From: Kribbella voronezhensis
Lineage (GTDB): Bacteria; Actinomycetota; Actinomycetes; Propionibacteriales; Kribbellaceae
Reading direction: 5' to 3'
DNA length: 64,000 nucleotides
Assembly: GCF_004365175.1 (NCBI RefSeq)
Contig: NZ_SOCE01000002.1
Location: 1,054,001-1,118,000, forward strand
Part shown: positions 34,074-42,258 of the stretch, one piece after another
How the letters are laid out: each line of letters starts with the position of its first letter
How positions within the stretch are numbered: position 1 is the stretch's first letter
Program-made: the position numbers and the translations under genes
The notes under the pieces: model-generated
Databases searched by the model: none
What the model saw: only the letters and a program-made list of their open reading frames with translations
Told to the model about the DNA's origin: nothing

Positions 34074-34973
34074 ATGAGCGTTCCGTTCTACGTCTCTCCC
34101 GAACAGTTGATGCGGGACCGGGCGGACTTCGCCCGGAAGGGCATCGCCAAGGGCCGCAGCGCGATCGCACTGCAGTACGCCGACGGCATCCTGTTCGTGG
34201 CGGAGAACAGGTCACCCGCCCTGCACAAGGTGGCCGAGATCTACGACCGGATGGCGTTCGCCGCGGTCGGGCGGTACAACGAGTTCGAGAACCTGCGGAT
34301 CGCCGGCGTCCGGCTGGCCGACATGCGCGGGTATTCCTACGACCGGCGCGACGTGACCGGCCGGGCGCTGGCCAACGCGTACGCGCAGACGCTCGGCGCG
34401 ATCTTCTCCTCCGGCGGCGAGAAGCCGCTCGAGGTGGAGATCCTCGTTGCCGAGATCGGCAACAGCACCGCCGACGACCAGATCTACCGGCTCACCTACG
34501 ACGGCTCGATCGCCGACGTCCGCGGCTACGCCGTGATGGGTGGCCCGGCCGAGCAGGTCGCCGACTACATCGGCGAGCACTACGCCGAGGGCATCTCGCT
34601 GGCCGGCGCGCTCCGCCTCGCGGTGGACGCGCTCGGCCACGACGGCACCGAGGTCCGGCAGCTCGAGCCGGACCAACTCGAGGTCGCGGTCCTGGACCGG
34701 ACCAGGAGCCAGATGCGCAAGTTCAAGCGGATCTCGGAGGAGACGCTGGCCCGGATCCTGTCCGAGTCCCGGCCGGAGTCCTCGCCGACGACGGACACGG
34801 GCAGCCACACCGAGCCCGCGGCCGAGTCGGTCAACGGCGGCAACTACGAAAGCGCCGACGCCGCACCGGATTCGTCCACGGACGCCGCTGACGACGCCCC
34901 GGTCGCCCCGCCGGTCGAGGACGACACCCCGGTCGCCCCACCGGAGGACCCGGACACCAGCAACCCGCTGTGA
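34074..34973 (+). CDS. prcA: 20S proteasome alpha subunit
   Basis: The 299-aa subunit lacks a catalytic Thr and begins MSVPFYVSPEQLMRDRADFARKG, the actinobacterial alpha N-terminus that gates the chamber. The proteasome fold runs to about residue 225 (FKRISEETLARIL). The last 70 residues are an acidic Pro/Asp/Thr-rich tail of unknown function. An AAGGAT ribosome site precedes the ATG. Its TGA overlaps the GTG of the next gene. Confidence 0.97.
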   Translation: MSVPFYVSPEQLMRDRADFARKGIAKGRSAIALQYADGILFVAENRSPALHKVAEIYDRMAFAAVGRYNEFENLRIAGVRLADMRGYSYDRRDVTGRALANAYAQTLGAIFSSGGEKPLEVEILVAEIGNSTADDQIYRLTYDGSIADVRGYAVMGGPAEQVADYIGEHYAEGISLAGALRLAVDALGHDGTEVRQLEPDQLEVAVLDRTRSQMRKFKRISEETLARILSESRPESSPTTDTGSHTEPAAESVNGGNYESADAAPDSSTDAADDAPVAPPVEDDTPVAPPEDPDTSNPL

Positions 34974-35986
34974 CAGCAGACCCGACGCCCGCCGGGGGAC
35001 CAGCCTCCCCGGCGGGCCCTGCTCATCCCGGCGCATCAGCCTCCCCGGCGGGTGCTGCTCATCCCGGCGCATCAGCCTCCCCGGCGGGTGCTGCTCATCC
35101 CGGCGCATCAGCCTCCCCGGCGGGTGCTGCTCATCCCGGGGCATCAGCCTCCCCGGCGGGCCCTGCTCACCCCGGGGCATCAGCCTCTCCGGCGGGTGCT
35201 GCTCATCCCGCGGCATCAGCCTCTCCGGCGGGTGCTGCTCATCCCGCGGCATCAGCCTCTCCGGCGGGTGCCGCCGGTCCAGCCGGCGGACAAACTTCGC
35301 CGTCGGAGCCAGCTGCCGGCCCCGAGCCGGGATCTTCTCCCGCGGCGCAGGCGGCCGCCCCTGAGCTCGGACCTGCCACGGCGGCGAGTGCTGCTGATCT
35401 CGCCGGGGGAGCTGCTTCGCCGGTTCCGCGTGCTGCCGATCCCGAGCCGTGGGTGTTGCTGGAGGAGAAGCCGGGGTACGACGGGTTCCTCACCGTCAAG
35501 CGCCGGCGTTATCGCCTGCCGGACGGCCGGGAAGTGGACTGGGACGTGTTCGGTCCGGAGCTCGATTCCGGGTTCAGTTCGGGTGTGACCGTGCTGCCGC
35601 TGACGCCGGAGGGCCGGATCGTCACGATCCGGATGTTCCGCGCCGGCCCGGATCAGGTCGTCACCAACCTGCCCGGTGGTCTGGTGGATCCGGGCGAGGA
35701 GCCGGCGGACGGCGGTCGCCGCGAGCTGGAAGAGGAGACCGGCTACACCTGCGAGTCCATCGAGGTGGTCGGCTGGATCTGGGCAGCCTCCTCATCGGTC
35801 TTCCGCAAGTACGTCGCGATCGCCCGCGGCTGCCGTCCGGACGGCCAACAACACCTGGACGAGACCGAGGATTGCGTCCCCGTCGAGCTCACCGTCGAAG
35901 AGTTCCGCGCCGAACTCCGCACCCCCGGCCAGATGACCGGCACGGATGCCGCCTATGTCGCTCTGGACCACGCCGGCCTGCTCTGA
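34970..35986 (+). CDS. NUDIX hydrolase with N-terminal tandem-repeat tail
   Basis: The 338-aa protein starts with about 155 residues of low-complexity Ala/Ser/Pro/Gly sequence, including a 12-residue tandem repeat (ASPAGAAHPGAS, seven copies plus a diverged eighth). The C-terminal ~180 residues form a NUDIX domain of the ADP-ribose-pyrophosphatase type, with the box GGLVDPGEEPADGGRRELEEETG split around residues 235-257. The GTG start overlaps the prcA stop (GTGA), so it is the last gene of the dop-pup-prcB-prcA unit. Whether the tail is a linker or disordered tether is unknown. Confidence 0.85.
   Translation: MTADPTPAGGPASPAGPAHPGASASPAGAAHPGASASPAGAAHPGASASPAGAAHPGASASPAGPAHPGASASPAGAAHPAASASPAGAAHPAASASPAGAAGPAGGQTSPSEPAAGPEPGSSPAAQAAAPELGPATAASAADLAGGAASPVPRAADPEPWVLLEEKPGYDGFLTVKRRRYRLPDGREVDWDVFGPELDSGFSSGVTVLPLTPEGRIVTIRMFRAGPDQVVTNLPGGLVDPGEEPADGGRRELEEETGYTCESIEVVGWIWAASSSVFRKYVAIARGCRPDGQQHLDETEDCVPVELTVEEFRAELRTPGQMTGTDAAYVALDHAGLL
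35003..35290 (+). repeat. 36-bp tandem repeat inside the NUDIX gene
   Basis: Seven copies of a 36-bp unit (35003-35254) and a diverged eighth encode ASPAG[A/P]AHP[G/A]AS. Differences between units are few, so the array is recent and likely to vary in length between strains. Confidence 0.9.
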
Positions 35987-36051
35987 GCGGTCCGGCGTAA
36001 TACCTCGCTCTGGACCACGCCGGCCTGCTCTGAGCCGTCCGGCGTAATACC
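35958..36051 (+). repeat. 47-bp tandem duplication across the NUDIX stop codon
   Basis: Positions 35958-36004 and 36005-36051 are identical except one base. The duplicated unit contains the last codons and the TGA of the NUDIX gene. The second copy is non-coding. Confidence 0.9.
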
Positions 36052-36107
36052 TCGCCCGTCCGAGCCATGCCAGCGTTATTGCGTTGTGTGATCGTCTGAT
36101 CGCGCTC

Positions 36108-36113
36108 TAGCGT
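36108..36113 (+). promoter_or_regulatory. Candidate -10 box of a leaderless promoter (methyltransferase)
   Basis: TAGCGT lies 6 nt before the ATG at 36120, and no Shine-Dalgarno is present. Confidence 0.6.
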
Positions 36114-36119
36114 GCGCGG

Positions 36120-36848
36120 ATGACTGATGACCCGTTCGGCGACGAGCAACTGGTCGAGTTGTACGACCTCGACAACCCGTCCGGCATCGACCACGACTTC
36201 TTCCGCGCCCTCGCCGACGAACTCGAAGCGACGAAGATCATCGACTTCGGCTGCGGCACCGGCCTGCTGACCCGCACGCTTGCAAAGCCAGGTCGCAAAG
36301 TCATCGGCATCGACCCGAGCAAGACCATGCTCGACTACGCCCGCAGACAACCCGGCGCCGACACCGTCACCTGGATCGACGGTGACCTGACCGCGGTCGA
36401 GCAGTCCGGCGACGCCGATCTGGTGCTGAGCAGCGGCAACACGATGATGTACGTGAGCGGCCTCCCCGCCGCCCTGAGCGCCCTCCGTGGAGCCCTCAAA
36501 CCAGGTGGCGTCATCAGCTTCGAGAGTCGCAACCCCACCACGCGCGCCTGGGAGCAGTGGACCCGCGAAGCGACGTACGGCGAACGTGACACGTCGGCCG
36601 GTCGTCTTCGCGAGTGGATCGAGGTCATCGACGTCGACCAGGGCCGGGTGGTATTCGACGCGCACAACGTCTTCGACGACGGCCGCGACGCCGTGTTCAG
36701 GAACGTGCTGTATTTCCGGACGGTCGAAGAGCTCACCACCGCCCTCGAAGAAGCGGGCTTCGGCGGGATCGAGGTACGCGGAGGCTGGCGTGGTGAGGCA
36801 GTGACGGACGCGTCTCGCTTGCTCGTGTTCCGGGCTGCCGGGAGCTGA
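36120..36848 (+). CDS. Class I SAM-dependent methyltransferase
   Basis: The 242-aa protein has the Rossmann motif I IIDFGCGTGLLTRTLA, motif II VIGIDPSKTMLDYAR and the post-I acidic segment TWIDGDLTAV. The C-terminal beta part (ALEEAGFGGIEVRGGWRG) is typical for small-molecule methyltransferases of the UbiE type. The substrate is unknown. The gene stands alone between the proteasome cluster and folD and appears leaderless. Confidence 0.9.
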   Translation: MTDDPFGDEQLVELYDLDNPSGIDHDFFRALADELEATKIIDFGCGTGLLTRTLAKPGRKVIGIDPSKTMLDYARRQPGADTVTWIDGDLTAVEQSGDADLVLSSGNTMMYVSGLPAALSALRGALKPGGVISFESRNPTTRAWEQWTREATYGERDTSAGRLREWIEVIDVDQGRVVFDAHNVFDDGRDAVFRNVLYFRTVEELTTALEEAGFGGIEVRGGWRGEAVTDASRLLVFRAAGS

Positions 36849-36884
36849 CACCGGCAGCGCCGCCGGGGGAGGACCGCTAAACTC

Positions 36885-36975
36885 GGTGCCGGACCGCTAC
36901 TGGCGTTGAGGTGGAAGACCACCGGGGAACGGTCCGTCGGCCTCGCCGACCTGAAGCCGCGCGCCTGGGCACCCG
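36885..36975 (+). ncRNA. ZTP (pfl-motif) riboswitch upstream of folD
   Basis: The conserved ZTP landmarks are present: GGACCG (36891-36896) pairs with CGGTCC (36930-36935), enclosing ACTGGCG (36899-36905) and a GGTGG/CCACC hairpin. The 3' signature CGCCTGGGCA follows at 36962-36971 and can form the pseudoknot with GGCG. The RNA senses ZTP/ZMP, the signal of 10-formyl-tetrahydrofolate shortage, and folD makes that cofactor. The ribosome site GAAGGAG lies about 30 nt beyond it, so control may act on translation or on early termination. Confidence 0.85.
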
Positions 36976-37005
36976 ACCTGTTCGTCGACGCCCGAAGGAG
37001 CGCGC

Positions 37006-37860
37006 ATGACCTCGACCGGAACCACTGCCCAGCTGATGATCGGCACCGACCTCGCCGCCGAGATGGTGGCCAAGGCGGCCGAGCGGGCCAAGAAGCTGCA
37101 GGACGAGACCGGCGTACAGCCTTGCCTCGCGACCGTTCTGGTCGGCGACGACCTGGCCTCGGCCACCTACGTCCGGATGAAGCAGAACCGCAGCAAGAAG
37201 GCCGGCATCGGCTCGCGCAGCGTCGTCCTGCCCGCCGAGACCACCACCGAGGAACTCGTCGCCGAGCTGACCAAGTTGTCCGAAGACCCCGAGGTGCACG
37301 GGATCCTGCTGCAGCACCCGGTGCCGGCGCAGATCGACGAGCGGGCCGCGTTCGAGGCGATCGACCCGGCCAAGGACGTCGACGGCGTCACCATGCACGC
37401 GTTCGCGGCGATGGCGTTCGGCGAACCGGGCTTCCGGTCCTGTACGCCGGGCGGCATCCTGCGCCTGCTCGAGGCGTACGACGTACCGCTGGAAGGCGCG
37501 CACGCCGTCGTCATCGGCCGCAGCCCGATCCTCGGCAAGCCGGTCGGAATGTTGCTGCTGGCATCGAACGCGACCGTCACCTACACGCACTCCAGGACCC
37601 GTGATCTGGCGGACATCGTGCGCACCGCCGACATCGTCGTGGCCGCCGTCGGCAAGGCGAACTTCGTCCGGGGCGACTGGCTGAAGCCGGGCGCGGTCGT
37701 GATCGATGCCGGATACAACGAAGGCAACGTCGGCGACGTGCACTTCGAGGAGGCCGCTCAGGTGGCGAGCCTGATCACCCCGGTACCGGGCGGCGTCGGC
37801 CCGATGACGATCTCACTGCTGCTCGAGCAGACTGTCGACGCCGCCGAACGGCTGCGGTAG
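37006..37860 (+). CDS. folD: Methylenetetrahydrofolate dehydrogenase/cyclohydrolase
   Basis: The 284-aa bifunctional enzyme interconverts methylene-, methenyl- and 10-formyl-tetrahydrofolate. Motifs are VGDDLASATYVRMKQ with the catalytic Tyr and the following Lys, GILLQHPVPAQID, the NADP-binding VVIGRSPILGKPVG and the C-terminal PVPGGVGPMTISLLLEQT. The ATG is preceded by GAAGGAG. A ZTP-type riboswitch in the leader links its expression to folate state. Confidence 0.96.
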   Translation: MTSTGTTAQLMIGTDLAAEMVAKAAERAKKLQDETGVQPCLATVLVGDDLASATYVRMKQNRSKKAGIGSRSVVLPAETTTEELVAELTKLSEDPEVHGILLQHPVPAQIDERAAFEAIDPAKDVDGVTMHAFAAMAFGEPGFRSCTPGGILRLLEAYDVPLEGAHAVVIGRSPILGKPVGMLLLASNATVTYTHSRTRDLADIVRTADIVVAAVGKANFVRGDWLKPGAVVIDAGYNEGNVGDVHFEEAAQVASLITPVPGGVGPMTISLLLEQTVDAAERLR

Positions 37861-37948
37861 GGGCAGAATGCGAGACGACCGGGCACCCGGGCGGGGAACT
37901 GGCTAGGGTTGTTGTCGGCAAATGGCCGCGAACGAGGAGGCAGGCACT

Positions 37949-38317
37949 GTGGCGGTACGGGCGATCCGGGGAGCCACCCAGCTCGAGAAGGACGAGCGCG
38001 AGCACTTGCTCGAGCGGTCCGCCGAGCTGGTCCGGGCAGTGCTGGAAGCCAACGATCTGGAGTCCGAGGACCTGATCAGCATCCTCTTCACGGTCACGCC
38101 GGACCTGCACTCGGAGTTCCCCGCGGTGGCCGGCCGGCAGATCGGGCTGACCGACGTACCGCTGATGTGCATGCAGGAGATCGACGTGCCGCACGCGCTG
38201 CCGCGGGTGGTCCGGATGATGGTGCACGCCGAGTCGCCGCGGTCGCGGGAGAAGATCCAGCACGTCTACCTGCACGGCGCCACCAGCCTCCGTCCCGACC
38301 TCACGGGTGCGCAGTGA
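37949..38317 (+). CDS. aroH: Chorismate mutase, AroH class
   Basis: The 122-aa protein matches the monofunctional AroH fold of Bacillus-type chorismate mutase: VRAIRGATQLEKDERE, LISILFTVTPDLHSEFPA, PLMCMQEIDVPHALPRVVRMM and HVYLHGA. The conserved Arg (RAIRGAT), Glu (MQEIDV) and Arg (PRVVRM) are present. It converts chorismate to prephenate for Phe and Tyr. The GTG at 37949 has GAGGAGG 8 nt upstream and gives the normal family length; an ATG at 37922 is the alternative. It is coupled to tyrA (GTGA overlap), which uses its product. Confidence 0.92.
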   Translation: MAVRAIRGATQLEKDEREHLLERSAELVRAVLEANDLESEDLISILFTVTPDLHSEFPAVAGRQIGLTDVPLMCMQEIDVPHALPRVVRMMVHAESPRSREKIQHVYLHGATSLRPDLTGAQ

Positions 38318-39384
38318 CCGAGCTGCGCGGACCGGTCCGGATCGTCGGCACCGGACTGATCGGTACGTCGATCGGCCTCGCACTCGCGCGGCTCGGCGTC
38401 GTCGTGGAGCTGGTCGACGCCGATCCCGACAACGCGCTGATGGCCGAGCGGATCGGTGCCGGTTCGCGGCTGGTCCAGCTCGAGCCGCAGCTCGTGGTCG
38501 TCGCCGTACCGCCGGACCACGTGGGCGCGGTGGTCGCCGAGCAGCTCAAGCAGACCGACGCGATCGTCACCGACGCGGCCAGCGTGAAGTCGAAGCCGCT
38601 GGCCGAGGCTCGCACGCTCAGCTCGGCCGAGGATCTCACCCGGTACGTCGGCAGCCACCCGATGGCAGGGTCCGAGCGCAACGGCCCGCTCGCCGGCCGG
38701 GCCGACCTTTTCGACGGCGCGACCTGGGCAGTCACCCCGCACGAGACCAGCGATCCGGACGCCGTAGAGCTCGTACGGCGGCTCGCCGAGGCAGCCGGTG
38801 CGCGCACGGTCGAGCTGTCCGTCGAGGACCATGATCTCGCGGTGGCCCGGGTCTCCCACCTGCCGCAGCTGATGTCGTCGCTGGCCGCGGGCACCCTGGT
38901 CGACGCCCCGGCGGCACATCTGGAACTGTCCGGCCAGGGCGTTCGCGACGTCACCCGGATCGCGGCGAGTGATCCGGGTCTGTGGACACAGATCGTCTCG
39001 GCCAACTCGCCGGCGCTGAGCGGCCTGCTGGAAGGCATCCGGGACGAGCTGGACCGGCTGCTCATTGCCTTGGGCAAGGAAGAGGCGGCCGACGAGGTCA
39101 CTGCCGTACTGAACCGTGGTGTGTCCGGCGCGGTCCGGGTGCCGGGCAAGCACGGTGCCCCGCACATCGAGCTCGTAGCGGTGCTCGTCACGATCCCCGA
39201 CCGGCCAGGGCAGCTGGCCCGGTTGTTCAACGACGCGGCCGCTTCGGGCGCGAACGTCGAGGACCTGCGGATCGACCACAGCCCCGGCCGCCCGGTCGGT
39301 GAGGTCGAGCTGGACGTCAAGCCGGACTCGGTCGACCAGCTGGTCCGGGTACTGACCGAGCGTGGCTGGGCCGTGCACCGGTAA
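38314..39384 (+). CDS. tyrA: Prephenate dehydrogenase with ACT domain
   Basis: The 356-aa protein has the N-terminal NAD(P) motif VGTGLIGTSIGLALARLG, the catalytic segment GSHPMAGSERNGP, the helical dimer domain and a C-terminal ACT domain (VTIPDRPGQLARLFNDAA) for feedback by an aromatic amino acid, probably tyrosine. It oxidises prephenate to 4-hydroxyphenylpyruvate. The GTG start overlaps the aroH stop by 4 nt. Confidence 0.95.
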   Translation: MTELRGPVRIVGTGLIGTSIGLALARLGVVVELVDADPDNALMAERIGAGSRLVQLEPQLVVVAVPPDHVGAVVAEQLKQTDAIVTDAASVKSKPLAEARTLSSAEDLTRYVGSHPMAGSERNGPLAGRADLFDGATWAVTPHETSDPDAVELVRRLAEAAGARTVELSVEDHDLAVARVSHLPQLMSSLAAGTLVDAPAAHLELSGQGVRDVTRIAASDPGLWTQIVSANSPALSGLLEGIRDELDRLLIALGKEEAADEVTAVLNRGVSGAVRVPGKHGAPHIELVAVLVTIPDRPGQLARLFNDAAASGANVEDLRIDHSPGRPVGEVELDVKPDSVDQLVRVLTERGWAVHR

Positions 39385-39387
39385 CCT
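39382..39387 (+). promoter_or_regulatory. Candidate -10 box of a leaderless promoter (cmk), overlapping the tyrA stop
   Basis: TAACCT contains the TAA stop codon of tyrA and lies 7 nt before the cmk ATG at 39395. Confidence 0.5.
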
Positions 39388-39394
39388 CTGGGCC

Positions 39395-40084
39395 ATGATC
39401 ATCGCTGTCGACGGCCCGAGCGGTTCCGGTAAATCGAGTACGGCCCGTGGGGTTGCCACCAGGCTGGGCCTGCAATACCTCGACACCGGTGCGATGTACC
39501 GCGCCGTCACCTGGTCCGTGCTGGAGCACGGGATCGACCCGGCCGACACCGAGACGGCTGCCGCGCGGGCGCGCGACCTCCAGCTCGCGATTTCGACGGA
39601 CCCACAGCACCAGACCGTCGGAGCCGACGGGACCGACATCACCGAGGCCATCCGGGACCCGCGGATCAGCGAGAGCGTGAGCAAGGTCGCCGCCACCAAC
39701 CTGGCGGTCCGGGCCGAGCTGATCCGCCGTCAGCAGGCGATCATCGCCGCTGCCCAGCAGACCGGCGGGATCGTGGTCGAGGGCCGGGACATCGCCACCG
39801 TCGTCGCGCCGGAGGCCGAGCTGAAGGTCGTGCTCACCGCCGACCAGGAAGCCCGGATGGCCCGCCGCAAGGCCGAACTCGCCGAGGGAGCGGTCTCGGC
39901 CGAGCAGCTTCGCGACCAGATCGTCCGCCGCGACGCCGACGACTCGACCGTCGCGCAGTTCCTGGTGGCCTCCGACGGGGCCGTCACCGTGGATTCCACT
40001 CACTTGTCACTGGAGGAGGTCATCGACGTGATCTGCCGCCTGGCGAAGGAGGCCGAGGCCGCCCCTCGCGACCGGGAGTCATGA
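39395..40084 (+). CDS. cmk: Cytidylate kinase
   Basis: The 229-aa kinase has the P-loop DGPSGSGKSST, LDTGAMYRAVTW, the CMP-binding region GTDITEAIRDPRISE and the lid segment ARMARRKAEL. It phosphorylates CMP and dCMP. The ATG at 39395 gives the canonical N-terminus IIAVDGPSGSGKS. Its stop overlaps the plsC start by 4 nt (ATGA). The tyrA-cmk-plsC-der order is common in actinobacteria. Confidence 0.96.
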   Translation: MIIAVDGPSGSGKSSTARGVATRLGLQYLDTGAMYRAVTWSVLEHGIDPADTETAAARARDLQLAISTDPQHQTVGADGTDITEAIRDPRISESVSKVAATNLAVRAELIRRQQAIIAAAQQTGGIVVEGRDIATVVAPEAELKVVLTADQEARMARRKAELAEGAVSAEQLRDQIVRRDADDSTVAQFLVASDGAVTVDSTHLSLEEVIDVICRLAKEAEAAPRDRES

Positions 40085-40809
40085 CCGCCGAACTCACCGG
40101 GCACCGGGAACTGCCGAGGACCGACGACCTGGCCCCGCTGCCGTACCGGCTCGGCCTGCCGATGCGCTGGGTGGTCCGCCAGTACTTCCGCCGGCGCTAC
40201 GATCTGACCGTGCACCGCGAGGACCTGTTCCCGCGCACGGGCCCGGTCCTGATGGCCCCGAACCACCTCGGTCTCCTCGACGGCCCGCTGCTGGGTGCGA
40301 TCGCACCCCGGATGGTGCACCAACTCGGCAAGATCGAGGCCTTCACCGGGCTGCAGGGCAGGATGCTGGTCCGGGTCGGCCAGATCCCGATCGACCGGTC
40401 GGCGTACGACGTACTGGCCGTCCGCCGGGCGATCCAGGTGCTGCGTGCGGGCCGGGTGCTGACCATCTATCCGGAGGGCAGGCGCGGACCGGGGGACTTC
40501 CGCCGGATCCGGACCGGGGTGGCCTATCTGGCCGCCGTCACCGGTACGCCGATCCTGCCGGTCGCCCTGCTCGGGACCAGGCAGCCGGGCGGTGACGTGG
40601 AGCGCTTTCCGCCCCGCGGGACGAAGCTGGATGTGGTGTATGGCGAACCTTTCACCGTCGAGCGCGTACCATTTCCCAGGAGGCACTCGGACGTACGCGT
40701 GATTGCCGACCAGATCGGCGACGTGCTGCGGGCCCATGTGCAGGCGGCCGTCGCAGCCACCGGCAACCCGCTTCCGGGTGTGCCAGACCAGAAGGATCCT
40801 GATGAGTGA
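40081..40809 (+). CDS. plsC: 1-acyl-sn-glycerol-3-phosphate acyltransferase family protein
   Basis: The 242-aa protein has the acyltransferase motif HX4D (NHLGLLDGPLLG), GQIPIDRS and the phosphate-binding YPEGRRGPGDFRR. It would add the second acyl chain in phosphatidic acid synthesis. No strong membrane helix is visible, so it is probably membrane-associated. Its stop overlaps der by 8 nt. Confidence 0.92.
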   Translation: MTAELTGHRELPRTDDLAPLPYRLGLPMRWVVRQYFRRRYDLTVHREDLFPRTGPVLMAPNHLGLLDGPLLGAIAPRMVHQLGKIEAFTGLQGRMLVRVGQIPIDRSAYDVLAVRRAIQVLRAGRVLTIYPEGRRGPGDFRRIRTGVAYLAAVTGTPILPVALLGTRQPGGDVERFPPRGTKLDVVYGEPFTVERVPFPRRHSDVRVIADQIGDVLRAHVQAAVAATGNPLPGVPDQKDPDE

Positions 40810-42184
40810 CCTGCCCACCGGCTACGAGTTCGACGCGGAGCCGAGCCACGACCGCGACGACACCGGCCCGCTGCCGGTCGTGGCGATCGTCGGCCGGCCG
40901 AACGTCGGCAAGTCGACGCTGGTGAACCGGATCATCGGCCGCCGCGAGGCCGTGGTCGAGGACACTCCGGGCGTCACCCGCGACCGCGTCTCGTACGACG
41001 CCAACTGGGCCGGCCGCGGCTTCACGCTCGTCGACACCGGCGGCTGGGACCCGGACGCGGTCGGTTTCGCGGCGCTGGTCGCCGCGCAGGCCGAGATCGC
41101 GATCAGCCTCGCGGACGCCGTGCTGTTCGTGGTGGACGCGACCGTCGGCATCACCGACTCCGACGAAGCCGTCGTCCGGGTGCTGCGCAAGTCCGGCAAG
41201 CCGGTCGTGCTCGCGGCGAACAAGGTCGACGACCAGCGCGTCGAGGCCGAGGCGATGAACCTGTGGAGCCTCGGCATCGGGGAGCCGTTCCCGATCTCGG
41301 CGATGCACGGCCGGGGTACCGGAGACATGCTCGACGCCGTGCTGGCCGCGTTGCCGGACGCACCGGCCGAGCGTGACGCCGAGGTCGGCGGACCGCGCCG
41401 GGTGGCGATCGTCGGCAAGCCCAACGTGGGCAAGTCCTCGCTGCTGAACAAGGTCGCCAAGGAGGACCGGGTCGTCGTCAGCGACGTTTCCGGGACGACG
41501 GTCGACCCGGTCGACGAATTGATTGTCCTCGGCAACAAGCACTGGCGCTTCATCGACACCGCCGGCATCCGGCGCAAGGTGAAGAACGTCCAGGGCCACG
41601 AGTACTACGCCAGCCTGCGCACCAACAGCGCGATCGAGCGGGCCGAGGTCGTCGTGGTCGTGATCGACGCGTCCGAGCCGATGACCGAGCAGGACCTGCG
41701 GATCATGAACACGGTCGAGGAGATGGGCAAGGCGCTCGTCATCGCCTACAACAAGTGGGACCTGGTCGACGAGGACCGCCGGTACTACCTGGAGAAGGAG
41801 ATCGACCGGGATCTGGTCCAGTTCCGCTGGGCGCCCCGGGTCAACATCTCCGCGATGACCGGCCGGCACATGGAGAAACTGGTGCCGGCCATCGAGGCCG
41901 CGCTGGACGGCTGGCAGACCCGCGTCCCGACCGGCCAGCTGAACGCGTTCCTCGGCCGGCTGGTGGCGGCGCACCCGCACCCGGTGCGCTCCGGCAAGCA
42001 GCCGAAGATCCTGTTCGGTACCCAGGCCACCACGATGCCGCCGACCTTCGCGATCTTCACCTCGGGCGCCTTCGAGCCGTCGTACCAGCGCTTCATCGAA
42101 CGCCGCCTCCGCGAGGACTTCGGCTTCGTCGGCAGCCCCGTCCACGTCCAGATCCGGCCCCGCGTGAAGAAGCCGAAGAACTGA
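40802..42184 (+). CDS. der: Ribosome biogenesis GTPase Der (EngA)
   Basis: The 460-aa protein has two GTPase domains in tandem: GRPNVGKST with DTPG and NKVD in the first, GKPNVGKSS with DTAG and NKWD in the second. A C-terminal KH-like domain (RPRVKKPKN end) follows. It acts in 50S subunit maturation. The first ~30 residues form an acidic extension. The ATG lies 8 nt inside the plsC end, so translation is coupled. Confidence 0.97.
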   Translation: MSDLPTGYEFDAEPSHDRDDTGPLPVVAIVGRPNVGKSTLVNRIIGRREAVVEDTPGVTRDRVSYDANWAGRGFTLVDTGGWDPDAVGFAALVAAQAEIAISLADAVLFVVDATVGITDSDEAVVRVLRKSGKPVVLAANKVDDQRVEAEAMNLWSLGIGEPFPISAMHGRGTGDMLDAVLAALPDAPAERDAEVGGPRRVAIVGKPNVGKSSLLNKVAKEDRVVVSDVSGTTVDPVDELIVLGNKHWRFIDTAGIRRKVKNVQGHEYYASLRTNSAIERAEVVVVVIDASEPMTEQDLRIMNTVEEMGKALVIAYNKWDLVDEDRRYYLEKEIDRDLVQFRWAPRVNISAMTGRHMEKLVPAIEAALDGWQTRVPTGQLNAFLGRLVAAHPHPVRSGKQPKILFGTQATTMPPTFAIFTSGAFEPSYQRFIERRLREDFGFVGSPVHVQIRPRVKKPKN

Positions 42185-42225
42185 TTCGGCCGACCTCGAA
42201 TAGGTAGCTCCGGGACCGGAGCTGG

Positions 42226-42258
42226 ACCAGGATCGCCTGTCATGAAGGCGATCCTGGT
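42226..42258 (+). promoter_or_regulatory. 13-bp perfect hairpin whose loop holds the start codon of the sialidase-like gene
   Basis: ACCAGGATCGCCT (42226-42238) and AGGCGATCCTGGT (42246-42258) are perfect inverted arms around a 7-nt loop (GTCATGA) that contains the ATG at 42242. No Shine-Dalgarno lies at normal distance. Confidence 0.75.

Noticed and set aside
35003..35290. 36-bp repeats considered as CRISPR or attachment sites
   Set aside because: They are contiguous coding repeats without spacers, and no cas or integrase gene is near.
42206..42222. Possible terminator AGCTCC...GGAGCT after der
   Set aside because: The stem is only 6 bp and there is no U-run.
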